Origin: Trichothermofontia sichuanensis B231
GTDB taxonomy: Bacteria > Cyanobacteriota > Cyanobacteriia > B231
Direction of reading: 5' to 3'
Length of the DNA stretch: 64,000 nucleotides
Assembly (NCBI RefSeq): GCF_026240635.1
Contig: NZ_CP110848.1
Coordinates: forward strand, 3,739,741-3,803,740
A model generated the notes under the pieces. That model worked only from the letters and a program-made list of their open reading frames with translations. It searched no databases and was not told the DNA's origin. Shown here one piece after another: positions 26,340 through 35,444 of this stretch. A program made the translations under genes and the position numbers. Positions within the stretch are counted from its first letter, which is position 1. Each line of letters begins with the position of its first letter.

Positions 26340-26443
26340 GTGCTACCCTCACCCTAAATCCCTCTCCCAGAACGGGAGAGGGACTGGCCAATCCGGCCCC
26401 CTGTCGCCCTGTTTGGGAGAAGGGGTGGGGGGATGAGGGCTGC
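26340..26443 (+). repeat. Family A element, core only
   Basis: Carries the two family A hairpins (CCCTCTCCC-AGAAC-GGGAGAGGG, and a second GTTTGGGAGAAGGGG arm) but lacks the terminal inverted repeats seen in the copy at 61917-62136. A degraded copy. Confidence 0.7.
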
Positions 26444-26601
26444 TTTGTTACCAACCGGGATGCTCCCCTGACGTATGGCTTGCTCACTAGGCCACCACCC
26501 GGTTCTATCATAGGGGACAATTTCTATAGGGGGACGTAGATACCCCCTGTTTTCCAGGAACCCCTTCTCCCTGGGCGAACTGTTTACCCCTTCTCTGAAC
26601 T

Positions 26602-27822
26602 GTGACCGAACTCAGCAACCAACCCCTAACCCAGACCCACAATCAATTCTTGGCCGAAACGCTCCAACCCTTTCGGCAGGAGTTCACGGCCCTAGCTACC
26701 AAAACCTACTTTAACTATGGTGGCCAGGGTCCCCTGCCCCGTGCGGCCCTAACGGCGATTGTTAACGCCTATGAAACGATTCAGCGCCTGGGTCCCTTTT
26801 CCCGGCAGGCGCTCCTCTGGATGGCGCAAATCGAGGAGCAATTACGCCAGACGATCGCGACCGCCCTCGGCGTTGCCCCCCAAACCGTTACGCTGACTGA
26901 AAATGTCACGGTTGGCTGCAACATTGCCCTGTGGGGAATCGAGTGGCAGCGGGGAGACCATATCATCCTGTCTGACTGTGAACATCCGGGGGTGGTGGGG
27001 GCCGTGCGGGAGCTTCAGCGCCGTTTTGGGGTGGAGGTGTCGATCTGTTCGTTCCTAGACACCGCTAACCAGAGGGACCCGATCGCCGCCGTGGTGCGTC
27101 TGTTGCGGCCCCAAACCCGGCTAGTGGTCCTGAGCCATGTCCTCTGGAATACGGGGCAGGTGATCCCCCTCGCCGCGCTGATTGCCGCCTGTCGCGCCGC
27201 AGATACCTCAGGACGTTTGCAGTTCCTCGTGGATGCGGCCCAGTCGGTGGGCATGTTGCCCCTCAACTTGAGTGAACTGGATGTGGACTTTTATGCCTTC
27301 ACGGGGCACAAGTGGTGGTGCGGTCCGGAAGGGGTGGGGGGGCTGTATGTGCGGCCTGAAGCCCTGGTGATGCTCAGTCCCACCTTCATTGGCTGGCGTG
27401 GCATTGAGATTGACCCAATGGCCCACCCCAGCGGTTGGAAACCTGATGGTCGTCGCTTTGAGATTGCCACGTCGGCCTCTCCCCTCTGGGCAGGGTTACG
27501 GGCGGCGATCGAGCTTCATCCCGGTTGGGGCACCCCCCAGGCACGGTATCATCGGATTCTGGAGCTAGCCGCCTACTGCTGGCAGCGGTTGCAGGAACTC
27601 CCCACAGTGGCCTGTCTGCGGAAAACCCCGCCCGAATCCGGGTTAGTGGCCTTTCAGGTAGCTAATGTTGGCCATGAGCAATTGGTCAAATCCCTGGAAA
27701 ACCGGGGGGTCTTGGTGCGCACCATTCGCAACCCTGACTGTGTTCGTGTAAGCCTGCACTACTTTACGTTAGAGTCGGAAATTGATCAGTTGATCGAGGT
27801 TCTCCAGGAGATTTGTCGGTAG
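26602..27822 (+). CDS. L-cysteine/cystine lyase (C-DES type)
   Basis: 406-residue PLP enzyme of aminotransferase class V. It resembles the cyanobacterial C-DES cystine lyase, which cleaves cystine to pyruvate, ammonia and a cysteine persulfide usable for Fe-S assembly. Supporting segments are KTYFNYGGQGPLPRAAL near 34, VTLTENVTVGCNIALWG near 95, LSDCEHPGVV near 121, LSHVLWNTGQVIPL near 174, the Asp of LVDAAQSVG near 209, and the PLP lysine in FTGHKWWCGPEGVGGLY near 233. There is no conserved cysteine loop of the NifS/SufS kind, so plain cysteine desulfurase is less likely. The start is a GTG with no clear ribosome-binding site. lspA follows 20 bp downstream, probably on one transcript. Confidence 0.88.
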   Translation: MTELSNQPLTQTHNQFLAETLQPFRQEFTALATKTYFNYGGQGPLPRAALTAIVNAYETIQRLGPFSRQALLWMAQIEEQLRQTIATALGVAPQTVTLTENVTVGCNIALWGIEWQRGDHIILSDCEHPGVVGAVRELQRRFGVEVSICSFLDTANQRDPIAAVVRLLRPQTRLVVLSHVLWNTGQVIPLAALIAACRAADTSGRLQFLVDAAQSVGMLPLNLSELDVDFYAFTGHKWWCGPEGVGGLYVRPEALVMLSPTFIGWRGIEIDPMAHPSGWKPDGRRFEIATSASPLWAGLRAAIELHPGWGTPQARYHRILELAAYCWQRLQELPTVACLRKTPPESGLVAFQVANVGHEQLVKSLENRGVLVRTIRNPDCVRVSLHYFTLESEIDQLIEVLQEICR

Positions 27823-27842
27823 GAGCCTAGTGTATCAGCCCC

Positions 27843-28406
27843 ATGCGTGTTAAAAATCGTTTGTTTTGGATGGCCGCGATCGTCAGTGTTGTGCTCGATC
27901 AACTCAGTAAATTCATTGTTGTGCATACCTTTGATCTCCATCAAACGCTCCCCCTCTGGCCGGGAGTTTTTCACCTTACCTATGTGACCAATACGGGAGC
28001 AGCATTTAGTTTATTCAAAGATGCCGGCCACTGGTTACGCTGGCTGTCGTTGGGCGTCAGTCTGTTGTTAATGGCCCTCGCTACCTTAGGACCTGTCATG
28101 CAGCGTTGGGAACAGGCTGGCTATGGTTTGATTTTAGGGGGAGCGATCGGCAACGGGATCGATCGATTTTTAGCTGGAGAAGTCGTTGATTTTTTAGATT
28201 TTCGCCTAATCCAATTCCCCGTCTTTAATTTAGCCGATGTGTCCATTAATCTCGGCATTTTTTGCCTGATTATCGCTGGGATCGCCCATTCCCGATCCGA
28301 GCCGCCCCGGGTTCGCGCCGCATCCCCTTATCTGGACTACGCAGCCCCTCCCCCAGAGCAACCGCAACCCTCTGAACATCGACCTCCTGAGGGACATCCT
28401 GATTAA
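27843..28406 (+). CDS. lspA: Lipoprotein signal peptidase (signal peptidase II)
   Basis: 187-residue inner-membrane aspartyl peptidase that removes signal peptides from diacylglyceryl-modified prolipoproteins. Four helices are visible. Family motifs are VVLDQLSKFIV near residue 16, NTGAAFSLF near 52, the first catalytic Asp in GGAIGNGIDRF near 100, and the second in FNLADVSINLGIF near 130. A hydrophilic, Pro-rich tail of about 30 residues after the last helix makes it longer than the usual 150-170. It follows the cystine lyase by 20 bp, though the two have no evident functional link. A family B repeat begins 25 bp after its stop. Confidence 0.96.
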   Translation: MRVKNRLFWMAAIVSVVLDQLSKFIVVHTFDLHQTLPLWPGVFHLTYVTNTGAAFSLFKDAGHWLRWLSLGVSLLLMALATLGPVMQRWEQAGYGLILGGAIGNGIDRFLAGEVVDFLDFRLIQFPVFNLADVSINLGIFCLIIAGIAHSRSEPPRVRAASPYLDYAAPPPEQPQPSEHRPPEGHPD

Positions 28407-28431
28407 GTGCTCCTGTTCCCTACACCGCAAT

Positions 28432-28537
28432 TATAGTCGTTTCAATTTAGATTGAAACAGCGCCATCACCCCCAACCTCTCTCCCACAGCGGAAGAGAGG
28501 GGTGAAAAATGTATCGTTCTTATTTGGATCGACTATA
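28432..28537 (+). repeat. Family B element, copy 2
   Basis: 106 bp from TATAGTCGTTTC to GGATCGACTATA, with an imperfect core CTCTCTCCC-ACAGC-GGAAGAGAG. It has diverged more than other copies. It overlaps the 3' end of the small leftward gene at 28520-28762, so the last few codons of that frame come from the repeat. Confidence 0.8.
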
Positions 28538-28762
28538 ACTGGTCTGTCGTTCTTTAAAGACTCGCCACCAGGTCTCACTGACTCCTTGGCTGCGATCGAC
28601 CATCGCCTCGATCACCGACCTGCCCCATACCCATTGCAGCCAGTCAAATGGCCGCTGCTCGATGCCCACAGCTTGCCCAGGGGTTAAGCGATAGGTCGAA
28701 GGCATCGTGAAGGCATTGGTATCGCAATCGTCAATATATACTGAAACTGGAGACTCTAGCAT
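28520..28762 (-). CDS. Small hypothetical protein, end altered by a repeat
   Basis: 80-residue possible protein. The middle, FTMPSTYRLTPGQAVGIEQR followed by PFDWLQWVWG, has a protein-like composition with conserved-looking Trp, Pro and Gly. I do not recognise the family. The final nine or so residues are encoded by family B copy 2, suggesting the original end was lost. There is no good ribosome-binding site before the ATG. It could be a pseudogene or a chance frame. Confidence 0.35.
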   Translation of the reverse strand: MLESPVSVYIDDCDTNAFTMPSTYRLTPGQAVGIEQRPFDWLQWVWGRSVIEAMVDRSQGVSETWWRVFKERQTSYSRSK

Positions 28763-29482
28763 AATACATACTCATTAACTGCCAGCAGGCGCAGGATTGA
28801 CTCCTCCCAAGTCGGCAACTTGATAAATACCAACTCTCTGGAGACCAAACACCTTCCATACAACCCTTCAATAAACGCTTATGATCGAAGGTTTTACCAA
28901 AACAGTATTGAATAACGTTCTTGATAAAATGATAGTCGTTTGGCCCATTCACTGACATCATCCGTGGGGTATATCTTTGATGGGATAGACGGCCAGAAAA
29001 TCGGTAGGCGATCGCCGTACCCTGAAGGCTTTACCCCAACTGATCCGTACATCTACAAATAAACGATCGGGCCAAACGAACACAAAAAATACATTCAATT
29101 TGTCCGTATTCAATTTGTTGTACGTATTTAAATTTTAAAGATTAAAAATTAAAGATTAAAAAATCAAAAGTTTAATCAGGAGGTTCATTAGTACATATAC
29201 GCTACAGCCTTTGTCGCCTCAGTGAGGGGCAGACACTTGGCTTGAGCCAATTGTTCATCAGGTACTTCTGTCCTTCAGAGACTTGGGAAACGCTGTACAT
29301 TCACGCGGGTGAACTCCCCCTAATACAGGATGACAGATCTGAAGCCATAAAACCAATCAGCCAGTTCAATTAACGAGTAATTGGCCGATCGCCCCCTCAA
29401 GGTTGCTAAACTGGCCTATGGATCTGCTCAGGATTCCCTTTTGGCAACTTTGACAATTTTGGTAACCCTATCCCCCTAGCCC
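28763..29482. other. 720-bp AT-rich spacer before cysS
   Basis: No supported gene. Leftward frames at about 28780-28960 are protein-like in patches but broken by stops and shifts, so a decayed gene is possible. An 18-bp fragment of the 112-bp MITE lies at 29053-29070. From 29080 to 29180 the sequence is an AT-rich run of ATTAAA/AATTAAAG motifs. The last 250 bp form the cysS upstream region. Confidence 0.45.
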
Positions 29483-30937
29483 GTGACCCTAACGCTCTAT
29501 AACAGCCTAACGCGCCAGCGAGAACCCTTTGTCCCCCTGGAACCGCCCCGCGTCACCATGTACTGCTGTGGTGTGACGGTGTACGACTATTGTCACCTTG
29601 GCCATGCCCGTTCCTATGTGGTCTGGGATACGCTGCGCCGCTACCTCATCTGGCGGGGATACCAGGTGCGCTATGTGCAAAACTTCACCGATATTGATGA
29701 CAAGATCCTCAACCGGGCCAAGGCGGAAGGAACAACCATGCAAGCGATCGCTGATCGTTTTACCCAAGCCTACTTTGAGGATATGGATCGGCTCAATATC
29801 CTCCGGGCAGATGAGTATACCTACGCCACCCATACCCTCGATGGCATTAAGCGCCTGATCCATGAGTTGGAGCAAAAGGGGTTTGCCTATGCAGCAGCGG
29901 GGGATGTTTACTACCGGGTGCATCGATTTGCCAGTTATGGGAAGCTCTCCGGTCGCAAACTGGCCGATCTCAAGGTTGGCGCCAGTGGCCGGGTGGATGA
30001 TCCGGATCTGCAAAAGAAGGAAGATCCCTTTGACTTTGCCCTGTGGAAGGCGGCAAAACCGGATGAGCCGGCGTGGGAGTCACCTTGGGGCGCGGGTCGT
30101 CCCGGTTGGCATATTGAGTGTTCAGCAATGGTGCGCGATCACCTGGGGGACACGATCGATATCCACATGGGCGGGGCGGATCTAGTCTTTCCCCACCACG
30201 AAAATGAGATTGCCCAATCCGAGGCGGCGACGGGTAAACCCTTAGCGCGGTACTGGCTGCACAACGGGATGGTGAATGTCGGGGGGGAAAAAATGTCTAA
30301 ATCCCTGGGGAACTTCACCACGATTCGTCAGTTGCTCGATGCGGGTCTGGAGCCAATGGCCCTGCGGTTCTTTATCCTGCAAACCCAATACCGCAAACCG
30401 ATGGATTTCACCGATGCGGCGATCGCGTCGGCCAAGAATGGCTGGGAACACCTGAAGGCGGGTCTCCTGTTTGGCCATGAGCTTGGCCCACAACTGGGTT
30501 GGCCGGTAGAATCAACCTCTATCCATCTGTCCGCTGATGCGTCCCCCTACCGTCAGCAGTTCCAAGCTGCCATGGACGACGATATCAATACGGCGGGTGC
30601 CCTGGCGGTGTTGTTTGAGCTAGCCAAAACCTTGCGGCGGGAGAAAAATCTCTGGGTGCATTCGGGTCAGTTAGAAACAGCATCAGCAGTGCTGGCGCAA
30701 ACTTGGTCCGAATTGACGGAATTGGCAGCGGTCTTGGGGCTGGCGGTGCAACCGGAAGCAAAACCGTCACCGGCGGGTTTGAGTGATGCGGAAATCGTGG
30801 CGCTGGTCGAACAACGGCAAGCTGCGCGGCGGGCACGGAATTTTGCGGAAAGCGATCGCATTCGGGATTTACTCAAGGCCCAAGGGATTACCCTGATCGA
30901 TCAGGCGGGCGGGGAAACCCGTTGGCACCGAGAGTAA
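29483..30937 (+). CDS. cysS: Cysteine--tRNA ligase
   Basis: Class I aminoacyl-tRNA synthetase (484 residues) that charges tRNA-Cys. The HIGH-type motif reads HLGHARSYV near residue 37, with the zinc-binding Cys in [10 protein letters not shown] just before it. KMSKS is exact in [11 protein letters not shown] near 270. The zinc site is completed by WHIECSAM and [10 protein letters not shown] near 210-235. The DALR anticodon-binding helical domain follows from about 345. Length is normal. Translation begins at GTG 29483, giving the usual [16 protein letters not shown] opening. It has its own long upstream region. A family B repeat lies 86 bp downstream. Confidence 0.97.
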   Translation: MTLTLYNSLTRQREPFVPLEPPRVTMYCCGVTVYDYCHLGHARSYVVWDTLRRYLIWRGYQVRYVQNFTDIDDKILNRAKAEGTTMQAIADRFTQAYFEDMDRLNILRADEYTYATHTLDGIKRLIHELEQKGFAYAAAGDVYYRVHRFASYGKLSGRKLADLKVGASGRVDDPDLQKKEDPFDFALWKAAKPDEPAWESPWGAGRPGWHIECSAMVRDHLGDTIDIHMGGADLVFPHHENEIAQSEAATGKPLARYWLHNGMVNVGGEKMSKSLGNFTTIRQLLDAGLEPMALRFFILQTQYRKPMDFTDAAIASAKNGWEHLKAGLLFGHELGPQLGWPVESTSIHLSADASPYRQQFQAAMDDDINTAGALAVLFELAKTLRREKNLWVHSGQLETASAVLAQTWSELTELAAVLGLAVQPEAKPSPAGLSDAEIVALVEQRQAARRARNFAESDRIRDLLKAQGITLIDQAGGETRWHRE

Positions 30938-30957
30938 CGATCCTGAACCGAGAAGAG

Positions 30958-31022
30958 TGAGACTAACCAATCGCGAGATTAACCAGCGACTAACCATAGA
31001 CTAACTACAGACTAACGACAGG
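30958..31022. repeat. Degenerate GACTAACYA repeats
   Basis: Five loosely spaced copies of GACTAACCA/GATTAACCA/GACTAACTA-like units between cysS and family B copy 3. This short tandem array has no evident coding or regulatory role. Confidence 0.5.
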
Positions 31023-31023
31023 C

Positions 31024-31130
31024 TATGGTCAATCCAAATAAGAACGATACAGTTTTTCACTCCTCTCTCCCGCTCTGGGAGAGGGGCTGGGGGTGAGGGT
31101 GGTGTTTCAGCCTAAATGGCAATGATTATA
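31024..31130 (-). repeat. Family B element, copy 3
   Basis: 107 bp, inverted relative to copy 1: TATGGTCAATCC at the left and GGCAATGATTATA at the right, around the conserved core hairpin. It lies between cysS and the alcohol dehydrogenase gene, which read in the same direction. Confidence 0.85.
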
Positions 31131-31162
31131 ACTATAAGGATGCGATCGTAGGGGGAAAGACT

Positions 31163-32188
31163 TTGCTAGCGGCAGTGCTCTATGGTCAAGAAGATTTACG
31201 GCTAGAAACCGTCCCGGACCCAACACCCGCAGCGGGGGAAGTGGTCATCCGGGTAACCACCAGCACCACCTGTGGTACGGATCTTAAAGTTTGGCGGCGG
31301 GGAGGCCATGCCAAAATGCTCAAACCGCCCGTTCCCTTTGGCCATGAAGCGGCGGGAGAAATTGTGGCGATCGGGACGGAGGTTACTGGGTGGCGGGTTG
31401 GCGATCGCGTGGTGGCGAATAACTCGGCCCCCTGTATGCAGTGCTTTTATTGTCAGCGGCAGGAATTCTCGCTCTGTACGGATTTGCAGTTTAATAATGG
31501 CACCTTTGCCGAATATCTCAAAATCCCGGCGGCGATTGTCCGGCATAATCTGTTGCCGATTCCACCGGAACTGCCCGATGCGCTGGCTTCCCTCACCGAA
31601 CCCGTGGCCTGTGTCCTGCATGGGGTAGCCCGTTCCAACACGCGATCGGGGGATCAGGTGGTGATCTTGGGGGATGGGGCAATCGGCCTGATGTTTGTAG
31701 CCGTTCTGGCACAACGGGGTGCGATCGTCTCCCTGGTGGGGGGCAGCGACCAGCGGTTGGCGATCGGACAAACCCTCGGAGCGGTGCGAACGGTCAATTA
31801 TCACCAGCAGCCAGAGCTAACAGCCTGGGTCCAGAGCTTTACCGAGGGTCGGGGAGCGGATATCGTGGTGGAGGCAACCGGGGTGCCAACGGCCTGGGAG
31901 CAGGCGATCGCCTGTGCGCGTCCGGGGGCGACGGTGAACCTGTTTGGGGGCTGTCCCCGCCATACTCACATTAGCGTTGATACCGAACGCCTCCACTACA
32001 GTGAACTGACGTTGAAGGGCGTGTTTCACAATACCCCGGCCTATGTACGACAGGCCCTAGCTCTCCTCGCCAGCCGCACGATCGCCTTTGAACATCTCCT
32101 CAGCGAAACCCGCCCCCTAACGGATCTCGCTGCCGTCTTTACCGCCATGCAACACCGCCAGGTCATTAAAGTCGCGATTCAACCCTAG
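31163..32188 (+). CDS. Zinc-dependent medium-chain alcohol dehydrogenase
   Basis: 341-residue MDR-superfamily dehydrogenase. The N-terminal GroES-like domain has catalytic-zinc ligands in TTCGTDLK (near 37) and FGHEAAGEI (near 60), and a four-cysteine structural zinc lobe, CMQCFYCQRQEFSLC (near 92-106). The Rossmann domain has VVILGDGAIGLMFVAVLA near 166. The closest named relatives by style are threonine or sorbitol dehydrogenases, but the substrate cannot be read from sequence. Translation seems to start at TTG 31163, after GGGGGAAAG, since the family opening LAAVLYGQEDLRLE begins there. It stands alone, flanked by family B repeats on both sides. Confidence 0.88.
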   Translation: MLAAVLYGQEDLRLETVPDPTPAAGEVVIRVTTSTTCGTDLKVWRRGGHAKMLKPPVPFGHEAAGEIVAIGTEVTGWRVGDRVVANNSAPCMQCFYCQRQEFSLCTDLQFNNGTFAEYLKIPAAIVRHNLLPIPPELPDALASLTEPVACVLHGVARSNTRSGDQVVILGDGAIGLMFVAVLAQRGAIVSLVGGSDQRLAIGQTLGAVRTVNYHQQPELTAWVQSFTEGRGADIVVEATGVPTAWEQAIACARPGATVNLFGGCPRHTHISVDTERLHYSELTLKGVFHNTPAYVRQALALLASRTIAFEHLLSETRPLTDLAAVFTAMQHRQVIKVAIQP

Positions 32189-32193
32189 GATTC

Positions 32194-32294
32194 ATAGTCA
32201 TTGCCATTTAGGCTGAAACAGCCCCCTCACCCCCCACCCCTCTCCCAGAGCGGCAGAGGGGCTTAGACATCTCTTTCTAATCTGAAATAATTAT
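32194..32294 (+). repeat. Family B element, copy 4 (variant end)
   Basis: Left end CATAGTCATTGCCATTTAGG as in other copies, but the right end reads GCTTAGACATCTCTTTC and on to AATAATTAT. That variant end is shared, in inverse, with copy 7 at 48527. It fills the gap between converging alcohol dehydrogenase and CHASE2 kinase genes. Confidence 0.75.
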
Positions 32295-32310
32295 CAACTC
32301 TACCTGTTCT

Positions 32311-34587
32311 TTACTCCAATTGCTTCAATGCCTGTAGCACTTCCGTCGCTGAGCGATAGCGATCGGTAAAGAAATAGCAAACCATTTTGTCCAGAATGGC
32401 CGCAAACTCCGGTGTGACTTTTGCTAACGGGTGCCAGGGGAGTTCACCCTCCTCATTGCGTTGGGGGAGGCGCGTGGGCGGAATGCCCGTTAATGCCTGA
32501 ATGCAGATCATGCCAAGGGCATAGAGATCACTACTGAGATTCGGCGACCCCAACAACTGCTCCGGCGGCGCATAGCCCCGTGTCCCGATCGCCACCGTAA
32601 GCGCTTCGTCTTCGTTATCCACCTGGGGATTCAGTTGTTTCACGGCGCCAAAGTCAATCAGAACGGGATGCTGGTCGCTATCCCGAATGATCACATTGCT
32701 CGGCTTAATATCGCGGTGGATCACATGGCAAGCATGAATGGGAATGAGAATCTCTAGCATCCCCTTCAGCCACTCGATGACCCAAGCTTCGGACTGCCGT
32801 TTGTCGGGGGGTAAGAGATCACACAGCGATTGACCTTTGATAAATTCTTCGACTAAATAAAAATCATTCTCGGCCTCATCTTCAAAATAGGCCAGCAGTT
32901 GGGGGATATATTTCTGCTTGCCCAGCATTTCCAGGATGCTGGCTTCCGCCTTAAATAGGCGGCGGGCAATGTCCATGTGGCGAGGGTTCTTTTGGGCCAA
33001 GAGGAGGCGTTTGACAACGCAGATAGGACGGCCCGGACGGTGGGTATCCTCCGCCAGGTAGGTTTGACCAAAGCCCCCTGAACCCAGGAGTTGGGTGATC
33101 TGGTAGCGATCGGCCAATAGGGGCCGGGTACTGTCACTCAGGGTGAGAGGAACGGGGCGATCGACGAGAGCTGTCTGTTCCTCTAAGACCGTTTGCATCA
33201 GCAACAGTTCGTCGTCACGCACCTGCACCAGTCGGGTCAGTCGTTGTTGCTCTTGGTGGAGTTGGTAGGCCACGCAGGCCATCATGCTGCTCCCAGTTGC
33301 CACCCAGGCGATCGCCGGCGTGGCCACGGGAATCCAGCCACCGAGCCAAAAGCTGCCCATGCCGACGCCCCCGATTACCCCGATCCCTAGCAGGAATAGC
33401 CCCCCCAAGCGCAGCGGATGGCGAATGCGGTAAACCAGGAGTGCGCCGCCCACGGACCACAGGGCAATCCAGACCCCCTCTAGCCACTCCGGCCAGAACC
33501 AGAACAGAGGCCGCTCACCCAACACGGCTGATAGGATTTGACTGGTTTGCTGGGCGTGAATCATGACGCCCGGAACCATAAAGTCACCCGTGTCCGCCGC
33601 GCTATAGGGGGTGGGGAGTAAATCCTTACCGCTAGGGGCCGTTGTCCCAATCAGGACGATCTTATCCTTGATCCAAGTGGGATCAACGTCCCCCGCCAAG
33701 ACCTCACCCAGGCTCACTAGGCGTGCCCCCTGTTTATAGTTGCGATAATTCAACAGGAGTTGGTAGCCACCCGCATCCACATGGCGATAGCCGCCGGAGG
33801 TGGATTGGAGGGGCTGGAAGTTGGCTTGGCCCCACTGGAAACGGAGTCGGCTATCTGGCTCTGAGGGGATGATTCCTGCCTGGAGAAGGTACGCTTTGGC
33901 TAGCTGAAAGGATAGGGAATAGACAGTTAGATCCGGCTCAATCCAACCAAAGAGAAAGTTACGCCGTACCACATTATCCTTATCCACCACCAGGTCATTA
34001 AAGCCAACCTGTCCTGGCTCAACCCCAGGCGGCGGGGCGACTTGTGTGGTTGTTAAATCCCCCAAGGTGGTAATGACAATGACATTATCGGCCTGGATCT
34101 GCTTAAGAAAGTCGGCATCCTGGGATTGATCACGCAGGATATCCAGACCAATCAGGCGGGCCTGTTGAGCCTGCAAAGTCCCCAGGAGTTGGGCCAAAAC
34201 GGGGTCAGGGATGGGCCAGCCGTGGGCCTGGATATCGGCTTCAGTAATCCCCACCACTAGGAGACGGGGATCGGGGGGCAGCGGTGAACGCAGGCGCACC
34301 ATCTGGTCGTAAACGGCCACTTCCGCCGCTTCGAGCCAGCCTAGCTGGCGGACTCCCAAGACTAACCCCAGCGTGAGTACGGTGGTGAAGACGATCGGTT
34401 GCCGGAGATTCTGGCCGAGTTGACGCAGGGTATCCCGCGATTGCGAGGTCGGGACGATCACTGTGGCCCCGCGCAACAGGAACGATCGGCATCGCTGCCA
34501 AGCTTGCAGCAGCAAACGATGCTTGTGGGTTTCCCAGAGCGGTTCATTCATTGGTGCAGACAGTGCTACGATCCCGATCAGCCTCAA
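32311..34587 (-). CDS. CHASE2-domain serine/threonine protein kinase, second copy
   Basis: 758-residue membrane receptor kinase built like the one at 23396-25975. TM1 is at about 65-85, the CHASE2 sensor at 90-350 (YDQMVRLRSPLPPDPRLLVV, then IKDKIVLIGTTAPSGKDL), a three-helix membrane block at 365-440, and a coiled linker follows. The kinase spans 495-757: GSGGFGQTYLAEDTHRPGR, Lys526, HRDIKPSN with Asp626, and LIDFG with Asp645. It lacks the Pro-rich tail of the other kinase. The start is unsettled: TTG 34587 follows GGAGACC at tight spacing, and ATG 34551 lacks a ribosome-binding site. Both give a full sensor. The kinase domains of the two proteins share long identical stretches, so they are paralogues. 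Confidence 0.92.
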   Translation of the reverse strand: MRLIGIVALSAPMNEPLWETHKHRLLLQAWQRCRSFLLRGATVIVPTSQSRDTLRQLGQNLRQPIVFTTVLTLGLVLGVRQLGWLEAAEVAVYDQMVRLRSPLPPDPRLLVVGITEADIQAHGWPIPDPVLAQLLGTLQAQQARLIGLDILRDQSQDADFLKQIQADNVIVITTLGDLTTTQVAPPPGVEPGQVGFNDLVVDKDNVVRRNFLFGWIEPDLTVYSLSFQLAKAYLLQAGIIPSEPDSRLRFQWGQANFQPLQSTSGGYRHVDAGGYQLLLNYRNYKQGARLVSLGEVLAGDVDPTWIKDKIVLIGTTAPSGKDLLPTPYSAADTGDFMVPGVMIHAQQTSQILSAVLGERPLFWFWPEWLEGVWIALWSVGGALLVYRIRHPLRLGGLFLLGIGVIGGVGMGSFWLGGWIPVATPAIAWVATGSSMMACVAYQLHQEQQRLTRLVQVRDDELLLMQTVLEEQTALVDRPVPLTLSDSTRPLLADRYQITQLLGSGGFGQTYLAEDTHRPGRPICVVKRLLLAQKNPRHMDIARRLFKAEASILEMLGKQKYIPQLLAYFEDEAENDFYLVEEFIKGQSLCDLLPPDKRQSEAWVIEWLKGMLEILIPIHACHVIHRDIKPSNVIIRDSDQHPVLIDFGAVKQLNPQVDNEDEALTVAIGTRGYAPPEQLLGSPNLSSDLYALGMICIQALTGIPPTRLPQRNEEGELPWHPLAKVTPEFAAILDKMVCYFFTDRYRSATEVLQALKQLE

Positions 34588-34756
34588 GGTCTCCTATCCT
34601 CCCACGGGTTGGGGGTATCCCAACTTGCTAGAGGTGCTAGAGTCGTAAGCCCGATGGCCAACTATTCCTAGTCTAGGCGGCACGTGAGCGTTATGCACTG
34701 ATTGCTAACCACACTCGCAAGCGGCGCTACTCAGTCGGGGGGTGTTATTCAACCAA

Positions 34757-34925
34757 AGACCCTCATCCCCTAACCCCCCGTTGCGGGGAGATGGGGCGAA
34801 GGGGAGTCGGATTGGCCAGTCCCTCTCCCAGAGCGGGAGAGGGATTTAGGGTGAGGGCCACACCCGTGGGTTGCATCCAGCCTACCCAGGTAAAACTGTA
34901 CTTTATGATTGAGGTAAGAGCTGTA
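34757..34925 (-). repeat. Family A element, partial
   Basis: Inverse copy retaining one terminal repeat (AGGTAAGAGCTG, near-complement of CAGCCTTTACCT) and the GTACTTTATGATT segment, the CCCTCTCCC-AGAGC-GGGAGAGGG hairpin and the GAGATGGGGCGAAGGGG arm. It is truncated on its left side. Confidence 0.75.
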
Positions 34926-34969
34926 TCGTTATCGTTGCTCGCAACCTCCCCGCAGACGCTCCCGACATC

Positions 34970-35009
34970 CCTGACAAATACCCTGACAAATATAAAAACC
35001 TGACAAATA
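34970..35009. repeat. CCTGACAAATA short tandem repeats
   Basis: Three copies of CCTGACAAATA at 34970, 34982 and 34999, the last two followed by TAAAAA. This is AT-rich iterated sequence of unknown role. Confidence 0.65.
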
Positions 35010-35444
35010 TAAAAAAAAGCAACACCCAGATAGAGTGCCCGATTCACAGGGTAAACTACGAATAGTCAATTTCCCTCGTGCCTGTCATGCCCATAGCCCA
35101 TGCAGGGGGATAGCGGGGAGCGGAGGAGATTGATGACAATAAGGGTTTTTGTATTCAATGCCTGTTTGCTTCGCATGGCCGAGATTGGTTTCGTTCATTA
35201 ATGCCCATTCTCTTAGTACCCCAACCCATCTCCCCCTCATCGGTGTGTTCCTTGAAGACTTCGACGCAGTTGGTTGATTATCCGGTTGATAATATCCGTC
35301 ACAGACCTCTCAGCAGTCCCTTTGTCTAAGTCGGGTCCCCCCTATTCTCTCTCCCCTAGCGGGGGGAGCCATGGCACCCCCGCGAGCGTCGCTATTGCGG
35401 TGAATTAACCTCTAAACCTTCTGTTGGGATTTCGGAAACTGCTC

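Larger units (their letters stand above)
25976..26601. other. 626-bp divergent spacer with hairpin and repeat
   Basis: Spacer between the leftward CHASE2 kinase and the rightward cystine lyase. No coding frame is supported. It contains a strong hairpin (26247-26280) and a family A repeat core (26340-26443). The first 150 bp are GC-rich without recognisable sites. Confidence 0.5.
34588..35444. other. 857-bp spacer with repeats
   Basis: Divergent spacer between the CHASE2 kinase and the zinc-ribbon gene. It holds a family A copy (34757-34925) and short tandem repeats (34970-35009). The stretch 35010-35440 has no credible gene. Near 35350-35390, GC-rich complementary runs (CCCCTAGCGGGGG, then CACCCCCG) may fold. 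Confidence 0.5.

Noticed and set aside
26602-27822. Calling the class V aminotransferase a SufS/NifS cysteine desulfurase
   Set aside because: The typical conserved cysteine loop is missing, and several segments match cystine lyase C-DES better.
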